Below are positions 20,724 through 30,839 of a stretch of DNA of 64,000 nt, piece after piece. The notes under the pieces are model-generated. The model did no database searches. It saw only the letters and a program-made list of their open reading frames with translations, and was not told the DNA's origin. Location: assembly GCA_018806915.1 (NCBI GenBank), contig JAGKQI010000049.1:1674001-1738000 (forward strand). The letters run 5' to 3'. Made by a program: the position numbers and the translations under genes. The DNA comes from Phytophthora colocasiae (Eukaryota > Oomycota > Peronosporomycetes > Peronosporales > Peronosporaceae). The number at the start of each line of letters is the position of its first letter. Within the stretch, counting starts at the first letter, position 1.

Positions 20724-21281
20724 ATGCCAAAGGGAAACATCATAGACACAGAAATAAGGGCCATCGTCCAAGACATCCTGCTGGCGTTCAGAGACGACAA
20801 GGTTCCCCACGGAACGCATACGAGGCTGGCGCTCAAATACACGTGCCATCAGCACACTATTGAGTGCGTGTGGGCGCAGTACGTTGCGGATGGGGCTCCT
20901 GAGAGCAGAATCAGGCTAAAGTCCGGTCGCAAGCCATACGACCGCGCGGACCTGGCAGGTAAAATTACCATGTTCTTGGCAGCGGTGGCACGTAGGTATA
21001 ACCTTTCTTTTTATAACACTATTAAATCGACTGATATGATACTGAATGGGTTTTTGCCTGCAGGTACGCAAGACCATACCGTAAAAATTCCAACCAGGCC
21101 TGACCGGTTCCAACCTGAACCGGTAAAAACCATAATCACTTTAGTGACATTCTATAGTGACACTGTCTGCATACCAATCGCTGCCACGTGCCTTCCTCTT
21201 ACTCTTCGTTTAGACAAGGACAAGGACTACCCGAGAGGCGAAGAAGCTGAAATAAGGATCTCGTGGCATACCTCGTGCTAG
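20724..21281 (+). pseudogene. Tc1/mariner-like transposase N-terminal fragment
   Basis: 185 residues from an ATG. The first ~80 residues (..VPHGTHTRLALKYTCHQHTIECVWAQ.., then GRKPYDRADLAGKI) look like the helix-turn-helix start of the mariner-type transposases common in oomycetes. After that the sequence does not continue as a DDE domain. No inverted repeats were found around it. Confidence 0.45.
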
Positions 21282-21410
21282 TGACGGCTCAGAAGCTCCT
21301 ACAAGCCCCGGCGTGTGCGTGTGTTCCTGTGCGTTCTTGTGAGGTGTGTACCGACAGCACCTGGTGAGTATGCGTCCCTGTGTGTGCTGTGGGGTGGTGT
21401 TTATTCTGTG

Positions 21411-21475
21411 ACGGTGCCTCCGGGGTGGCGGAGCAGTTTTGCTGCGATCGGTTCGAATCCGATCATCGCCTTCAT
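21411..21475 (+). other. tRNA-like sequence with A and B boxes
   Basis: TGGCGGAGCAG (21426) fits a pol III A box and GGTTCGAATCC (21450) is a perfect B box within a perfect 6-bp T-arm stem. The boxes are only 24 bases apart, so the anticodon arm is missing and it cannot be a working tRNA. A tRNA-derived SINE head or a damaged tRNA gene is likely. It lies just downstream of a Crypton-like gene. Confidence 0.5.
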
Positions 21476-21519
21476 TTGACTATACTGTTTGTGCTCTGTG
21501 TTGAATATGTATATGAAGA

Positions 21520-21965
21520 TTATTGTATGGGGCGTGTGCGAATGAAGCTGGGGAGTGCGGTGACTGGTGTTGGGTGTATGATGCTTCCGTTTTCGACTTG
21601 CTCGTGGTAACGCGCTATATGTGCATCGAGTTTTCCGTTATGAAGCATCTTGCGAAGGATTTTCAACGCTGTGCTGACCGCAATGGCTGAAGAGCCATTC
21701 TCCTTCAAGAATACGATCAAGTTCTCCTGTAGACGCTCCCCGATTTCCAGTACTTCACTTTTAAACGCGGCAGAAGCTTCATGCAGCGCAAACCCCATCG
21801 GTACGAACAGCAACTACCGCGTGTCTCGACTCGTATAGTGTGGTTTCTTTTTTCAGAACGCGGGGCATAAACACGTGGCGTCGCAGTAAACCACTCGTAC
21901 CAAACGGCTGAGAGCGACCGTGTACTCTTCTTCTTTGGGCGGACTGCATTCTGGACATTCTGCAC
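21520..21965 (-). pseudogene. Crypton A C-terminal domain, frameshifted
   Basis: Two frames give KKKSTRSLSAVWYEWFTATPRVY and then a helical tail (AVSTALKILRKMLHNGKLDAHI). Element B has the equivalent ATWYAWYAHEPQLWR and LKHLRALHRAGALNARI. This part probably binds DNA, as proposed for the GCR1_C-like domain of other Cryptons. Confidence 0.55.
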
Positions 21966-21976
21966 GTCAATGGAAA

Positions 21977-23026
21977 CTACTGCGTCAACACTGGTTTGTT
22001 CGCTGGCTGTTTGGCGATCGGTATGTGTATGTGGGCTTCAACTGCTAACAGTCGATCTTCAAGCCTCTTGTTTTGTAGGATTAGGACGTCAATCTGCTCC
22101 GACTGGCGTTTTACGAGTTCCAAAACTGCTGATGACTCGGAGTTCACTTCTCGAGAGCTTGGCAATTCTGGAGGCGGATCGAAGGCTCGACGTATGGTGG
22201 CACTCCAAGCCAGCACCTCAGCTTCTCCAATGGACTGTTCCGCCATGACACCGCGCATTCTGCACACAAGGGCGCCGTCATCAAGTAGGAGAGCATCAGG
22301 GTAGTGCATAACTACAGTTGCCGTCAAACAGTCTGCAACAGCTTCGTCTAGGTTAAGAGCTGAGTCAGCAAAAACGAGCATGTTCGCGAACAGCAGTACT
22401 TGGAGAGCACGAGCACGGTCACGAATCGGTGGGTCCAGGTCATGGAGAGACGGGAGCCTTGCGCCTTCCTTTGGGTTCCATCCGCTCAGGACACGGCCTA
22501 CATTTTGATCCGCCTGAGTGGTCCCCAGCATGTACCCAAACGCCTTATTCACACGATCCAATTGCCACCCACCGCGCTCAATGATCCAGTTTTCAGCCAG
22601 ACTACCGTCGTTGGCATGCATGGCAGCACCGCGACGAAAGGAATGAGAAGTAAGCCCGGAGGTAAGCTTTAACCGCTTCTGATGCGCCACTTTCTTGATC
22701 CTAACCGACAGTCTGTTCACGTACGCTTGTGCTTCAGGTACAGATGCGTTTATGGAAGACTGCTGGGTGCATTCCAGTGGATTGGGGCTGTCGTCTGCCT
22801 TAAGCAGTTCAATTAGACTGAGCTCCTCGACGTCGTTCGCATTTTCTGTGTTTCTCGTCTTTGACATGAATTGAGGGTAGAAGCGCTTGCTTGGCGCCGT
22901 CTGTGTAGCGAGTGACGCCGCTAAGGTAATAATCGGACACGTCATGAAGCTTGTAGGGTTTTTAAACAGCGAAATACCCTGCAACAATGCTGTTTTCACT
23001 CGTTTGAATCGTAGGAAAAAACACAC
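21977..23026 (-). CDS. Crypton A tyrosine recombinase, second catalytic exon
   Basis: 349 residues. The Lys region is FKRVKTALLQGISLF, then HSFRRGAAMHAN (H-x-x-R box), then GGWQLDRVNKAFGYML with the likely nucleophile Tyr. A 100-residue C-terminal extension ends in a leucine-rich coiled coil (VLELVKRQSEQIDVLILQNKRLEDRL). Joining to the upstream exon through the intron at 23034-23114 gives QLEKCGVCFFLRFKRVK in frame. Confidence 0.75.
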   Translation of the reverse strand: MCFFLRFKRVKTALLQGISLFKNPTSFMTCPIITLAASLATQTAPSKRFYPQFMSKTRNTENANDVEELSLIELLKADDSPNPLECTQQSSINASVPEAQAYVNRLSVRIKKVAHQKRLKLTSGLTSHSFRRGAAMHANDGSLAENWIIERGGWQLDRVNKAFGYMLGTTQADQNVGRVLSGWNPKEGARLPSLHDLDPPIRDRARALQVLLFANMLVFADSALNLDEAVADCLTATVVMHYPDALLLDDGALVCRMRGVMAEQSIGEAEVLAWSATIRRAFDPPPELPSSREVNSESSAVLELVKRQSEQIDVLILQNKRLEDRLLAVEAHIHIPIAKQPANKPVLTQ

Positions 23027-23033
23027 TCCACAC

Positions 23034-23114
23034 CTAAAATTTGTATATCGGTTAGATTTTGTTTTTAACTAACATTAATTAACAAACTCACCAGGAAGTA
23101 TAGAGAGTTGTTAC
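23034..23114 (-). other. Predicted spliceosomal intron in Crypton A
   Basis: GT at 23114-23113, AG at 23035-23034, and a CTAAC branch-like sequence 5' of the AG. Splicing joins the arginine block (YLYGRSSDAEQLEK) to the lysine block in frame. Confidence 0.6.
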
Positions 23115-23621
23115 TTTTCAAGTTGTTCTGCATCCGAGCTACGACCGTATAAGTACCACAGCATCACAATTAGTGAGGCGTCTAAGTAAGCGTCTGCAGA
23201 CTCGGAGGTGTACAATATTCGAACTATAGTTTCCAAATCTTGCTTAGAACATGGTGGTGCTTTTTTTCTAAGCCACCACCCTCTCGATTGTTGCAAATTT
23301 TCCAAGACCTGCGAGAACCTTCTGTAACTGAGGTTTTACAATCGAGCCTTGTTGAGGATACAAATCCAGTAACCAGTTCTTGACATTTCCAAAGTAGGCG
23401 AGACAGGTGTTTGTCGAACGAGACTTGTCGGTTGCTCTAGCAAGAGAATACGCATACTTATCTAATAGAATTCGTAGCACCTTACCAGTCTTGTCTCCAT
23501 CAATTAGTTCGTGGGTTTTGGTCAGTGTCATGTTCTCAGTTTCCAGAAACGCTGCAAAAGAATTGAGCGCTGTCACTCTCGCCTTCTTGCTGTTGGCAGG
23601 GGCACGCGACACTATCGACAT
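23115..23621 (-). pseudogene. Crypton A N-terminal part
   Basis: From ATG 23621: core-binding domain NTCLAYFGNVKNWLLDLYPQQ, then after a one-base frame change near 23310 the block WWLRKKAPPC..LWYLYGRSSD with the first catalytic Arg. Element B has the parallel sequence KAPPC..LWYLFGRASD, which supports the frame change as a lesion. Confidence 0.7.
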
Positions 23622-23640
23622 CGCTTCTGCGGACTACTTC

Positions 23641-24320
23641 TAATTGTGAAGGCGAAACTCCTGTGTAGTTGGAACTTCTGTCATTAGTCAGAAACTTCGG
23701 GATATTTTGTGAATATGCATTTGTAAGGACTTTGTATTGGATATCACATATTTTCAAAATATTCCAACCATATATGATCAGAATGGTTGGAACCATTTTC
23801 TCTTTCTACAATTCCACATGATTGGCCAAAATTGTCTCTATAGCCTATTTTTATTGGCGGATTAACTTGCTTTACGAATTTACAAAAATAGCTTGGTTGG
23901 AATAGAGGGAATATTATACCATACCAAAATTTATCCGACTTCCGACGTCTCCGACATTGTTTAGACATTGTTTAGACATTTCTATGCAATTCAAAATCCA
24001 AGTACTAATAATGCCGATTTGGTATCGTATTGAAAATATTATGGGCATACAGCGCTAAGTTAAACTGTAAAAAGAGCCGTAATTACCCGTTACCAATGAA
24101 TGGCGCTCACAGCACCTGAAAGCCAACGCGTGCTGTCTAGTGCCCGAGTGACCACCAACAGAGGTGCGGTGTATTGAGGGGGCTGTGTCGAACTCGGCAT
24201 GGCTAGCAGGGTTGTCGCCCGCCACGAAGAACTGTGGTGGTGTTAATGCTCCCTCGGGCCTCCAACAAGTATACCCCTGCCTTGAGTTGTACTAATTCCT
24301 GCGTTGAGTTGTGCTAATCC
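23641..24320. other. No gene; AT-rich upstream region of Crypton A
   Basis: Holds ATTGGC/CCAAT-type motifs (GATTGGCCAAAA near 23821, TTATTGGCGG near 23852), also present in the region upstream of Crypton B. It may be the promoter side of element A. Nothing else recognised. Confidence 0.4.
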
Positions 24321-24322
24321 CC

Positions 24323-24387
24323 ACCTCATAGCTCAGTGGTAGAGCCCCCGAAAGGGATGGTCGTTGGGTCCGATTCCCGGCTGAGGT
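24323..24387 (+). other. tRNA-like sequence (6-bp acceptor, D arm, T arm)
   Basis: ACCTCA pairs with TGAGGT, the D arm is GCTC-AGTGGTA-GAGC, the A box TAGCTCAGTGG is perfect, and the B box GGTCCGATTCC has one change. The part between D and T arms is about five bases too short for a normal anticodon arm plus variable loop. Likely a tRNA pseudogene or SINE head. It lies 230 bases downstream of Crypton B. Confidence 0.55.
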
Positions 24388-24615
24388 ATTTCTAATGGGA
24401 ATTTTGCTAGAACGGCAAGCTGCACGCTAGCGAGAAGTGCTCAGGACGCAAAAGCGGTTGCGTGATGTGCATCGTTTGGCATCGTGTGACGTCGTGTGGC
24501 GAGGAGCGTTGCTATACGCGGTAGCAGATTCGCATGTGCGATTGCGTGTGAAGGTATCTGTGCAGGTTGTAGACGAGAGCGTGTTGTATACCACTGATCT
24601 GTATTATGTCTACCA

Positions 24616-25056
24616 TTAACTGTTAACTGGCTCGAGCACGTTCTGTGTGTAACCAGGAGCGGGATCACAAATAGCTGGTGTTTGAAGGAGCTGTTCATGA
24701 CGCTGGATTCTGGCGTTCAGAGCTCCCGCGCGATGGAGGGCACGGAGGTGCTTTAAGACGGCACCAGATCCACGAGAGCTGATGTCGTGTCCTTCCAGGA
24801 ACGCGAGGACAGCGTCTTCAGCGCGGGTACCAGTCTCCATCACTTGGTCACGGAAGTCTGCCGCGGTTGGGTTAAGCATGAAGCCGTCATCCAAGAACAG
24901 CTTCATGTACGCAACCAGCAGCTTTGCATCCGACTTTTGCTGTCTTGAGATTGGCCGACGCCAGAGCTGCGGTTCGTGAGCATACCAGGCGTACCAAGTC
25001 GCATGAAGGTGAGTGGCTGCTGCTCTGCGCTGTTTTTTTCTTGGCTTGACTGACAT
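24616..25056 (-). pseudogene. Crypton B C-terminal domain
   Basis: 146 residues: a basic start KPRKKQRR, ATWYAWYAHEPQLWR, SRQQKSDAKLLVAYMKLFL, and a helical end. The same pattern (aromatic W-x-x-W, then basic QQK/R-SDA) is in the array recombinase near 37150-37300. Confidence 0.6.
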
Positions 25057-25152
25057 CTCTCGTGCTAGTGCCGTGTTCTTTCCGCTTGTGAGTAGCTTGT
25101 GTAGGGTTGTTCAGCTTAGCCTCTAGAGCGTCCATGCGAGCGTCTTGAAGCT

Positions 25153-26232
25153 TCACGTGCTCGATAAAGTGGTTAATGACAGCGGCCTGTTGATTGATGA
25201 TCTTCTGTTCTGCGCTTGCTGGTAATGGTTGCTGGAGAGGCTGCTGCGTGCTTGATGACTTGTGCTCGTCGTAAGGAAATTCGGGCTGCGCGAGATGAGA
25301 TGACCAGGCAAGTAGCCCCGCAAGTGAGCATCCAGCCCGGCTTGGTTAACATTGTTCTGTGCTGTTTGGAGACTGTGGCAGGTGCTGAATAGTTGACGTT
25401 GGAAGCTAGTGATCCTGGCGCGAGTCTGCGAGTCGAACGATGGCAAGTTTTGCAGCACCACTGACGCGTTGGGTTCGTGTCCGCTGAGTATCTTGCTAAC
25501 CTTGTGGTCTTCCTTGCTGGTGTTGAAGACATAGTTAAACCCCTTGTTTGTCGCGCTCATGTTCCAGGCACCCCGGTCGAAGATCCATCGCGCCGTGAGC
25601 GCACCGCTGCCGTTGGCGTGCTGAGCCCCACCGCGCCTAAAGGAAAGGGAAGAGAGCGGTACCGTCACACCAGCAGCAACAGCAATTCGGTCCAGCACGC
25701 GGTTTACATGGGCGTAGATCGTTGGAATCTTCTCTGAGCCAGTTGACGTTCGTGCTCCGAGCCCTGTCGTGTCTGTCGGGTGGTCCAGCATATCAAGGAG
25801 GGGCACTGCTCGAGCGAGAGCAACCGCTCCCTGAACATGCACATATGGCAGGTTGTCGATGACGCTTGACGGCGCAAGCTGCATGATCAAGGCAAGTGCC
25901 ATGGCCAGTAACGGGCAAGTCTCCACCTCTGTTCCCGGGAAGAGTGAAAGGCCTTGCTCTTCGGAGGTCTTCATCCGGATGAAGCGCACGAAGAGCACAT
26001 TGCCAGCGTCGACGGAGATATTTGGCTTGTTCAGGAGCGCCAGGTCAGACGCTCTGCCGAACAGGTACCACAGCAGACACAGTAGACCGGCGTCTTGGTA
26101 GTCGCTTGAGCAGCTTGCATTAACGTACAAATACACTAGCAGTCGTTTCAAATCAACCTTTGTACATGGCGGTGCCTTGCCGACAAACCCACCATCTCGC
26201 TTCATGCAAAAGCTATCTAGCGTCTTCCCCAA
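25153..26232 (-). CDS. Crypton B tyrosine recombinase catalytic region
   Basis: 359 residues with KAPPCTKVDL, LWYLFGRASDLALL (catalytic Arg), FIRMKTSEEQGLSLF (Lys), LSFRRGGAQHAN (box with Arg but Leu where His is expected), GAWNMSATNKGFNYVF (Tyr). The usual His is replaced, which could weaken catalysis. The frame is lost after about residue 320. Confidence 0.72.
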   Translation of the reverse strand: MGKTLDSFCMKRDGGFVGKAPPCTKVDLKRLLVYLYVNASCSSDYQDAGLLCLLWYLFGRASDLALLNKPNISVDAGNVLFVRFIRMKTSEEQGLSLFPGTEVETCPLLAMALALIMQLAPSSVIDNLPYVHVQGAVALARAVPLLDMLDHPTDTTGLGARTSTGSEKIPTIYAHVNRVLDRIAVAAGVTVPLSSLSFRRGGAQHANGSGALTARWIFDRGAWNMSATNKGFNYVFNTSKEDHKVSKILSGHEPNASVVLQNLPSFDSQTRARITSFQRQLFSTCHSLQTAQNNVNQAGLDAHLRGYLPGHLISRSPNFLTTSTSHQARSSLSSNHYQQAQNRRSSINRPLSLTTLSST

Positions 26233-26540
26233 TCTTGAGCAGACGAGTCTCCAGAGAAGCCCGGTGCTGAGGAAACTGGTCGAGCAGCCAAATCTTGGCT
26301 TGCCTATAGTACTGCATTGTTGTGTTTCGAGCTAGCGGCTTGCCTTTCTTGATGCTAGATGCATGCCAAACTTGTCCATGACGGACACAAAGCACCTACC
26401 ACTCTCGTCTCTTTCAATGCAGTCACACCCTCAGCTTTTAGGAACCTCATGAAGGCCGCTATCGCGGTTGCCTTGGCCCGCTTCGTATTTCCGGGGGCTA
26501 ATTTTTCCAAGCCCATGCCTTCTGTCGGATATGTAGCAAA
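26213..26540 (-). pseudogene. Crypton B N-terminal part
   Basis: NTTMQYYRQAKIWLLDQFPQH matches NTCLAYFGNVKNWLLDLYPQQ of element A. Upstream frames add PGNTKRAKATAIAAFMRFLKAEG, parallel to PANSKKARVTALNSFAAFLETEN of A. Broken by frame changes. Confidence 0.6.
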
Positions 26541-27109
26541 TATGCAAGTGATACGCTACTTACTAGCCTTTTGTAAAGTGATATGCATATTTTGGCAAGC
26601 GTTTCGACACAATACGTCGGAACATGTGCTGCCTTTTGATGAAGATCATGATTGGCTAAAATGTCGCAAAAGGTGGTGTTTGATTGGTGATAAATTGAAA
26701 CTGGAATTTTATTGGCTGCTCCTTGACATACAAACTTTTAGTATCGTCGGTAAGTTGTGAATACCCACATCAAGGTAGAAGATTCTCCATTCTCGTGCTT
26801 TCGTAAGTTATACATTGAGGTTTTGGTCGAAACGTAGGTAGATGGACTTACTTTTTCGCGAATTCTTAAATCCCTAGCACTTGATGTTTGTATACTCGCA
26901 ATGATTGGGGAGAAAACGTAAGTCGGGACAACTTACGAAACAATTGCCCCTTGATTGGACAAAAAGTTGACGAATATCTTTGAACTCACACTCACTTTGG
27001 TGCAACAAGCTCCTGCGCTACTTCGAGGAGATGAACTCATTGCTAGATAAAGTGATCAGATACCGCACCAGACAACTCCAGCGCAGAATGCACTACGATC
27101 GTACTATGC
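26541..27109. other. No gene; upstream region of Crypton B
   Basis: Contains ATTGG motifs and a stretch near 26897-26970 whose reverse complement recurs in part at 30715-30775 (TTTTTGTCCAATCA .. CGACTTACGTTTTCT). Confidence 0.4.
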
Positions 27110-27400
27110 ATGAAAGGCAAATTCAACTTCCTGCCTCAAGCCTTTGATTGTTCTAGTATAGACCCTCTCGGTGCGTGGCTCTTGTTGTGGTTTGGAAATA
27201 TGACACTCGGATATCTACCGTACAATGGAATCTTGCCCTATGACCTGGACTCACCTAAGAAAAGAGCAACGCTCTCGGACTGGACGATGACGATGTGTTA
27301 TATTTCAAACGGGATCAAAGCTACACTTGGAGCACCAACGCCAAATCCACAAGATGAAGCCCAAGCTATTGCGCTGTTCAAAATAGCTACGAGAACCTAG
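27110..27400 (+). pseudogene. C-terminal domain of a third Crypton-like family (fragment)
   Basis: 96 residues: GAWLLLWFGNMTLGYLPYNG..LSDWTMTMCYISNGIK can be aligned with VAMLWVLWQCGNAIKRIPPL..LSDARYLMRKVEDEAK at the end of the array recombinase. No catalytic part remains upstream. Confidence 0.5.
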
Positions 27401-27838
27401 CGTTAAAACCTAGCCAACGCACCCGTAGAGCAGAGTGGATAAAGCTTACCACAGTGTTGAAACTCGTGCGAGAGGGCAGCAACTTGCGGGCACGAACTCT
27501 GCCATTCAGTTCACGAAAGAGGAATAAGAACTGTAGTTAGTAAAGCAGCCCTTGTATCATCGTTTGCACCAACGTGCCGTACAGTATCTGGTCTCGGAAA
27601 AGAGCACGGTATCATTACCGCACAAAAATGGCAGCCTTCCGCCCGCCCTGCCGGGTCTTTCTTGCAATAAATTCGTAGTCTGGAGCTCCTGCAACACCCT
27701 TGGGGCCTTGACAGATGACTTGCCCTGCTTGTAGTGCACTTTCACCACCGATGATGGCCTTCAAGCCTGCGCAACGGTCGTCTGTCGGCGATGAATTGCG
27801 CCGCATCTTCCGTATCGAACTCAAAGCAACCAAAATAA
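27401..27838. other. Remnant region with a tRNA-like 5' half
   Basis: CGCACCCGTAGAGCAGAGTGG at 27418 resembles the 5' half of a tRNA with an A box, but no convincing 3' half follows. Short minus-strand ORFs at 27557-27838 end at the Harbinger insertion. They may be part of an older gene but match nothing I recognise. Confidence 0.3.
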
Positions 27839-27863
27839 GGGGCCTGTTCCGCATACAAATTTC

Positions 27864-27952
27864 CACTGGAATTGGGCCATTTTAGAGTGTATTTGCAATC
27901 CAGTGGAATGTTGAAAAATCTGTTGCGTCCGCATACCCATTCCAGTGGAATT
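27864..27952. repeat. Palindromic subterminal motifs of Harbinger
   Basis: Three copies of a near-palindrome TTCCASTGGAA (at 27864, 27900, 27942) follow the left end. A related CTTCCAGCGG is near the right end. Transposase or SANT-protein binding sites are a natural guess. Confidence 0.45.
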
Positions 27953-28119
27953 TCATACCAAAACTCTACATTCTATCCGCTCGAATTTGGGAATGTAGCG
28001 TAGAGCTGTCAGGTGGGCCCCTATCATACAACGTACTTGGCACCGAGAATAAACAGACCGAAGTACATTTGTCGTGCTAAGTACTTAGTGCTGCGCGAAT
28101 GTGGGCTGGATCGCATCGG

Positions 28120-29388
28120 CTACACTACAACCTCATCGTATCTGCCGGCAATGGTCCTGAGGTAGTCGATCCACATCGCAGTCGCAATGTCATGCCGCCT
28201 CTTTTTCATGACATCGTCGTCGTGCACTTCAAGGTCTGTGTCTCCCGCTTCTGCTTCGCTTGTATCTTCTTCATTTGCTCCTGTCGATACTTGTACATCT
28301 GCAAATTGGTCGTGGTTGCGTCTAATAAAAGTGTGCACAGCGAACACAGCTCGCATTAGACCTATTTGATCTTTCATATGATAAGATGTCATGGATCGGA
28401 GAACTGGGAATTTGTTCTTCACGGCACCATAGGTTCTCTCAATGACGTTTCTTAATGAAGAATGGTGGAGGTTGAAGTGCTCTTTCATGTTTTGAGGCTT
28501 TAACAAACCCTCACCGAACTCACTGAGGTGGTATCGGACACCGCGATATGGGGTCATTGTGTAGCTGTTAAGGGCATAACCTGCATCCCCCAAATAGTAT
28601 TTTCCTAGCAAAAATTGCAGATCAGTTAGTGTCAACTTTTTTGGATAATGTAGAGTCTAATTACCTGATGGAACTATCAGTCCGTGGCTGATGGCGTCTT
28701 TTAAAACTCTACCGTCATGTGCAGATCCCTCCCAACCGGCTAAGACGTATAGGAACTCCATCGAAAAGTTGCATACACCAAGCCCATTTGAAGAGCAGAA
28801 ACCTTTGCGATTTCTGAATCGAGGAGCGATATCTGCTGGAGGTGAGACAGGAATATGTGTACCGTCGAGCGCGCCGAGACAATCTCGGAAATAGGGGTAA
28901 AACTTAGTTGATTCACGGACTTGTTCGGGTGTTTCCAGCGTTGGTAGCTGTACAATTGAATCCCACCGAGCGTTCATAGCGGCGATTCCTTGCCGCACGA
29001 TCCGTGTAATCGTACCCGGACCATGCTGCCACCGCTCTTGAGCTTCTCGGTTGCTCTTTCCCGTCAAAATATACAGGAAAATTAGAAGACGTTCACCGGA
29101 ACAGACGTGGTTCGTTGTCGGCAACCGTCCTGTCGACTGCAAGTCGACGAGCAGCAATTTGAACGTACACAGGCTCATGCGGGCCACCTCGAAGAATCGT
29201 ACTGGGCTCCGACTCTCTAAAAGCTCTTTGTAATACATTGCTCCGGATAGCTTCGACACTCGACATTCCTCTTTAGCGTAATGAGATCTTATGTACGATC
29301 CATATACATTTATAAAACCAGAAAGCACAACTACTAAACTTTCGTCGTCTTCGTCGGAACTGCTCCTATCGAACGTCGACACTTCCAT
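28120..29388 (-). CDS. Harbinger transposase (two exons)
   Basis: Start ATG 29388. Exon 1 runs to 28665, the intron is 28664-28605 (GTAATT..GCTAG, 60 bp), and exon 2 runs 28604-28120. Splicing gives PSGKYYLGDAGYAL in frame and a ~402-residue protein. Catalytic triad: LGALDGTHIPV (D), GSAHDGRVL (D), NVIERTYGAVKNKF (E), all intact, in the DDE_Tnp_4 family style. The N-terminus is acidic, followed by a helical domain. The ORF has no lesion and looks functional. Confidence 0.9.
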
Positions 29389-29599
29389 TGCACAGCGTGA
29401 GGTCTGCCAAAGTTGCAATGGACTTGCCCGAAATCGTAATTATATTTAGAACCGTGTGGTCATGAAGCTGCTGAATGAAACTACTATCACTGCGCGATAT
29501 AAATACATTTACTGTGACCAATAGAAGAAAAGTATAACCAATTCAGCGTAACTTGAACACCACCTCATCTTCATTTTGAGTTTTCTTTCACGAGTGAGA

Positions 29600-30508
29600 A
29601 TCGCGTTCGGCTGGACTGATGATCTAACCGCACGTTTGATTAACACTGTGCTTGACCAAGTCATCCGACTCGGGAATTCATACCAAGGCAACTTCAAAAA
29701 AAGCAGTCTGGAATTGCATTTTACGGGCATTTAATACAGGTCTACTGGATGATCTAACTCGCGATCGCAAGCAGCTGCAGAGCAAGCTTGCAGAACTAAA
29801 AAAAAATACCGGGTATACTCAGCAATGACAGCCAATAGCGGTTTTGGGTGGGACCCCATGACAGACACCCCGACAGCCCCAGCGTCCGTGTGGGACGATG
29901 TTATTGCCGTGCATCCGGGTGCCAAAGAATTCAAGACGCGGCCACTCTTTATGTACGCTGAGTTAGACAGAATTTTCTCAGGTTCTGCAGCCACCGGGTC
30001 ATTTGCAGTGCACACAGATGACGGGGACGCGACACGAATGGCTCCGACGTCCCTAAGCGAACTCAGCAGTGATTCGGATGCCGGTAACGACGAAGACGAT
30101 GCTGGTGAGTCCAAGACGGAAACAGACATCAGAGAAGAACCTGCACCGTCTCGACGGCTTCGTCGACAGCGCCGTGAAGCCAACCCACGGGCATTGACCC
30201 CTGCCAAGCGCAGGAAGACTACTGGAGAAAAAATGAGTGACGCAATGACGACGATGGCGAACGCGCAGGATTCCATTGCCACTGTCATGCTCGAACGTCA
30301 CAACAGAGGAAGACAATTGACGTGCTCAGACGAAGCTATTCAGATCTTCAAGGAGATGTTCAAGGACAAGGTACCGGTGGAGCAACGTTTCAAGTTCGTG
30401 GAGCTACTAGCCACTGAGCGCGATGCCGCCACCATGTTTTCTAATATGGATGATGAAAGCAGGGAATACATGGTGAAAAAGTTCATCGAGGCTGACCTCG
30501 AGGACTAA
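29600..30508 (+). CDS. Harbinger SANT/Myb-like DNA-binding partner (frameshifted upstream)
   Basis: The clean ORF is 29825-30508 (227 residues; SVWDDVIAVHPGAKEFKTRPL, an acidic Ser-rich middle, a basic nuclear-signal-like stretch RRLRRQRR, a helical end). The homologous start lies upstream in other frames: WTDDLTARLINTVLDQVIR (29616), then AFNTGLLDDLTRDRKQLQSK. The frame changes fall in an A7 run (29695) and an A9 run (29808), each needing one base. In PIF/Harbinger this partner brings the transposase to the ends and into the nucleus. Confidence 0.7.
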
Positions 30509-30597
30509 ATGACAACACTCCACCTTCAAATTTAATACATTTTCTATTTTTATAAATGCTCAACGATAATTTGCAACAAATTGGAACCGACCTGGAA

Positions 30598-30706
30598 GGT
30601 CTGTTCCGCATACACTTCCAGCGGATTTATCAAAACAGCGGGTTAGTTCAACCCAGCAGAAAAACGATTCCACTGTTTGCGAATAGAGGTTTTGCGGAAC
30701 AGACCC
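30598..30706. repeat. Fold-back block at the right end of Harbinger
   Basis: GGTCTGTTCCGCAT at 30598 and its inverted form ending at 30706 enclose 109 bp that could fold on itself. It looks like a tiny MITE with Harbinger ends, but it has no 3-bp duplication of its own. Confidence 0.6.
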
Positions 30707-30839
30707 TAAATCAATCTTTTTGTCCAATCAGATACGCAACAAAAGACGTAGGGAGCTCGACTTACGTTTTCTCAAGTCAATTCAATACTTTGAAATAAAT
30801 TGACACCAAAACCATTTGTCATTTCAGATTCCGTCAAAT

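Larger units (their letters stand above)
21520..23640 (-). mobile_element. Crypton-like element A (tyrosine recombinase, no RT, no DDE)
   Basis: One gene in the minus direction: core-binding part (23621-23268), first catalytic block (23305-23115), an 81-bp intron, second catalytic block (23026-21977), and a C-terminal domain split over other frames to 21520. No terminal repeats were seen. This layout fits Cryptons, which carry a tyrosine recombinase and move as DNA. The gene has at least two frameshifts. Confidence 0.75.
24616..26540 (-). mobile_element. Crypton-like element B
   Basis: A second diverged tyrosine-recombinase gene in the same orientation as A: N-terminal core-binding part (26540-26213), catalytic ORF (26232-25153), then the C-terminal domain in two other frames (25156-24616). 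It has several frameshifts. No introns are needed between the Arg and Lys blocks, unlike element A. Confidence 0.72.
27839..30706 (-). mobile_element. PIF/Harbinger DNA transposon
   Basis: Ends GGGGCCTGTTCCGCA.. and ..TGCGGAACAGACCC are inverted copies. The 3-bp target duplication TAA is at 27836-27838 and 30707-30709. It carries a DDE transposase (minus) and a SANT/Myb-like partner (plus) in head-to-head arrangement, the standard two-gene layout of this superfamily. Confidence 0.92.

Noticed and set aside
24323..24387. Functional tRNA gene
   Set aside because: The segment between D and T arms is too short for a proper anticodon arm.
27615..27866. LINE endonuclease start
   Set aside because: Only a weak GRKAAIFVR-like match, no catalytic motifs, and other frames look equally good.
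30598..30706. Independent MITE insertion
   Set aside because: No 3-bp duplication around it; it shares its right end with the Harbinger element.
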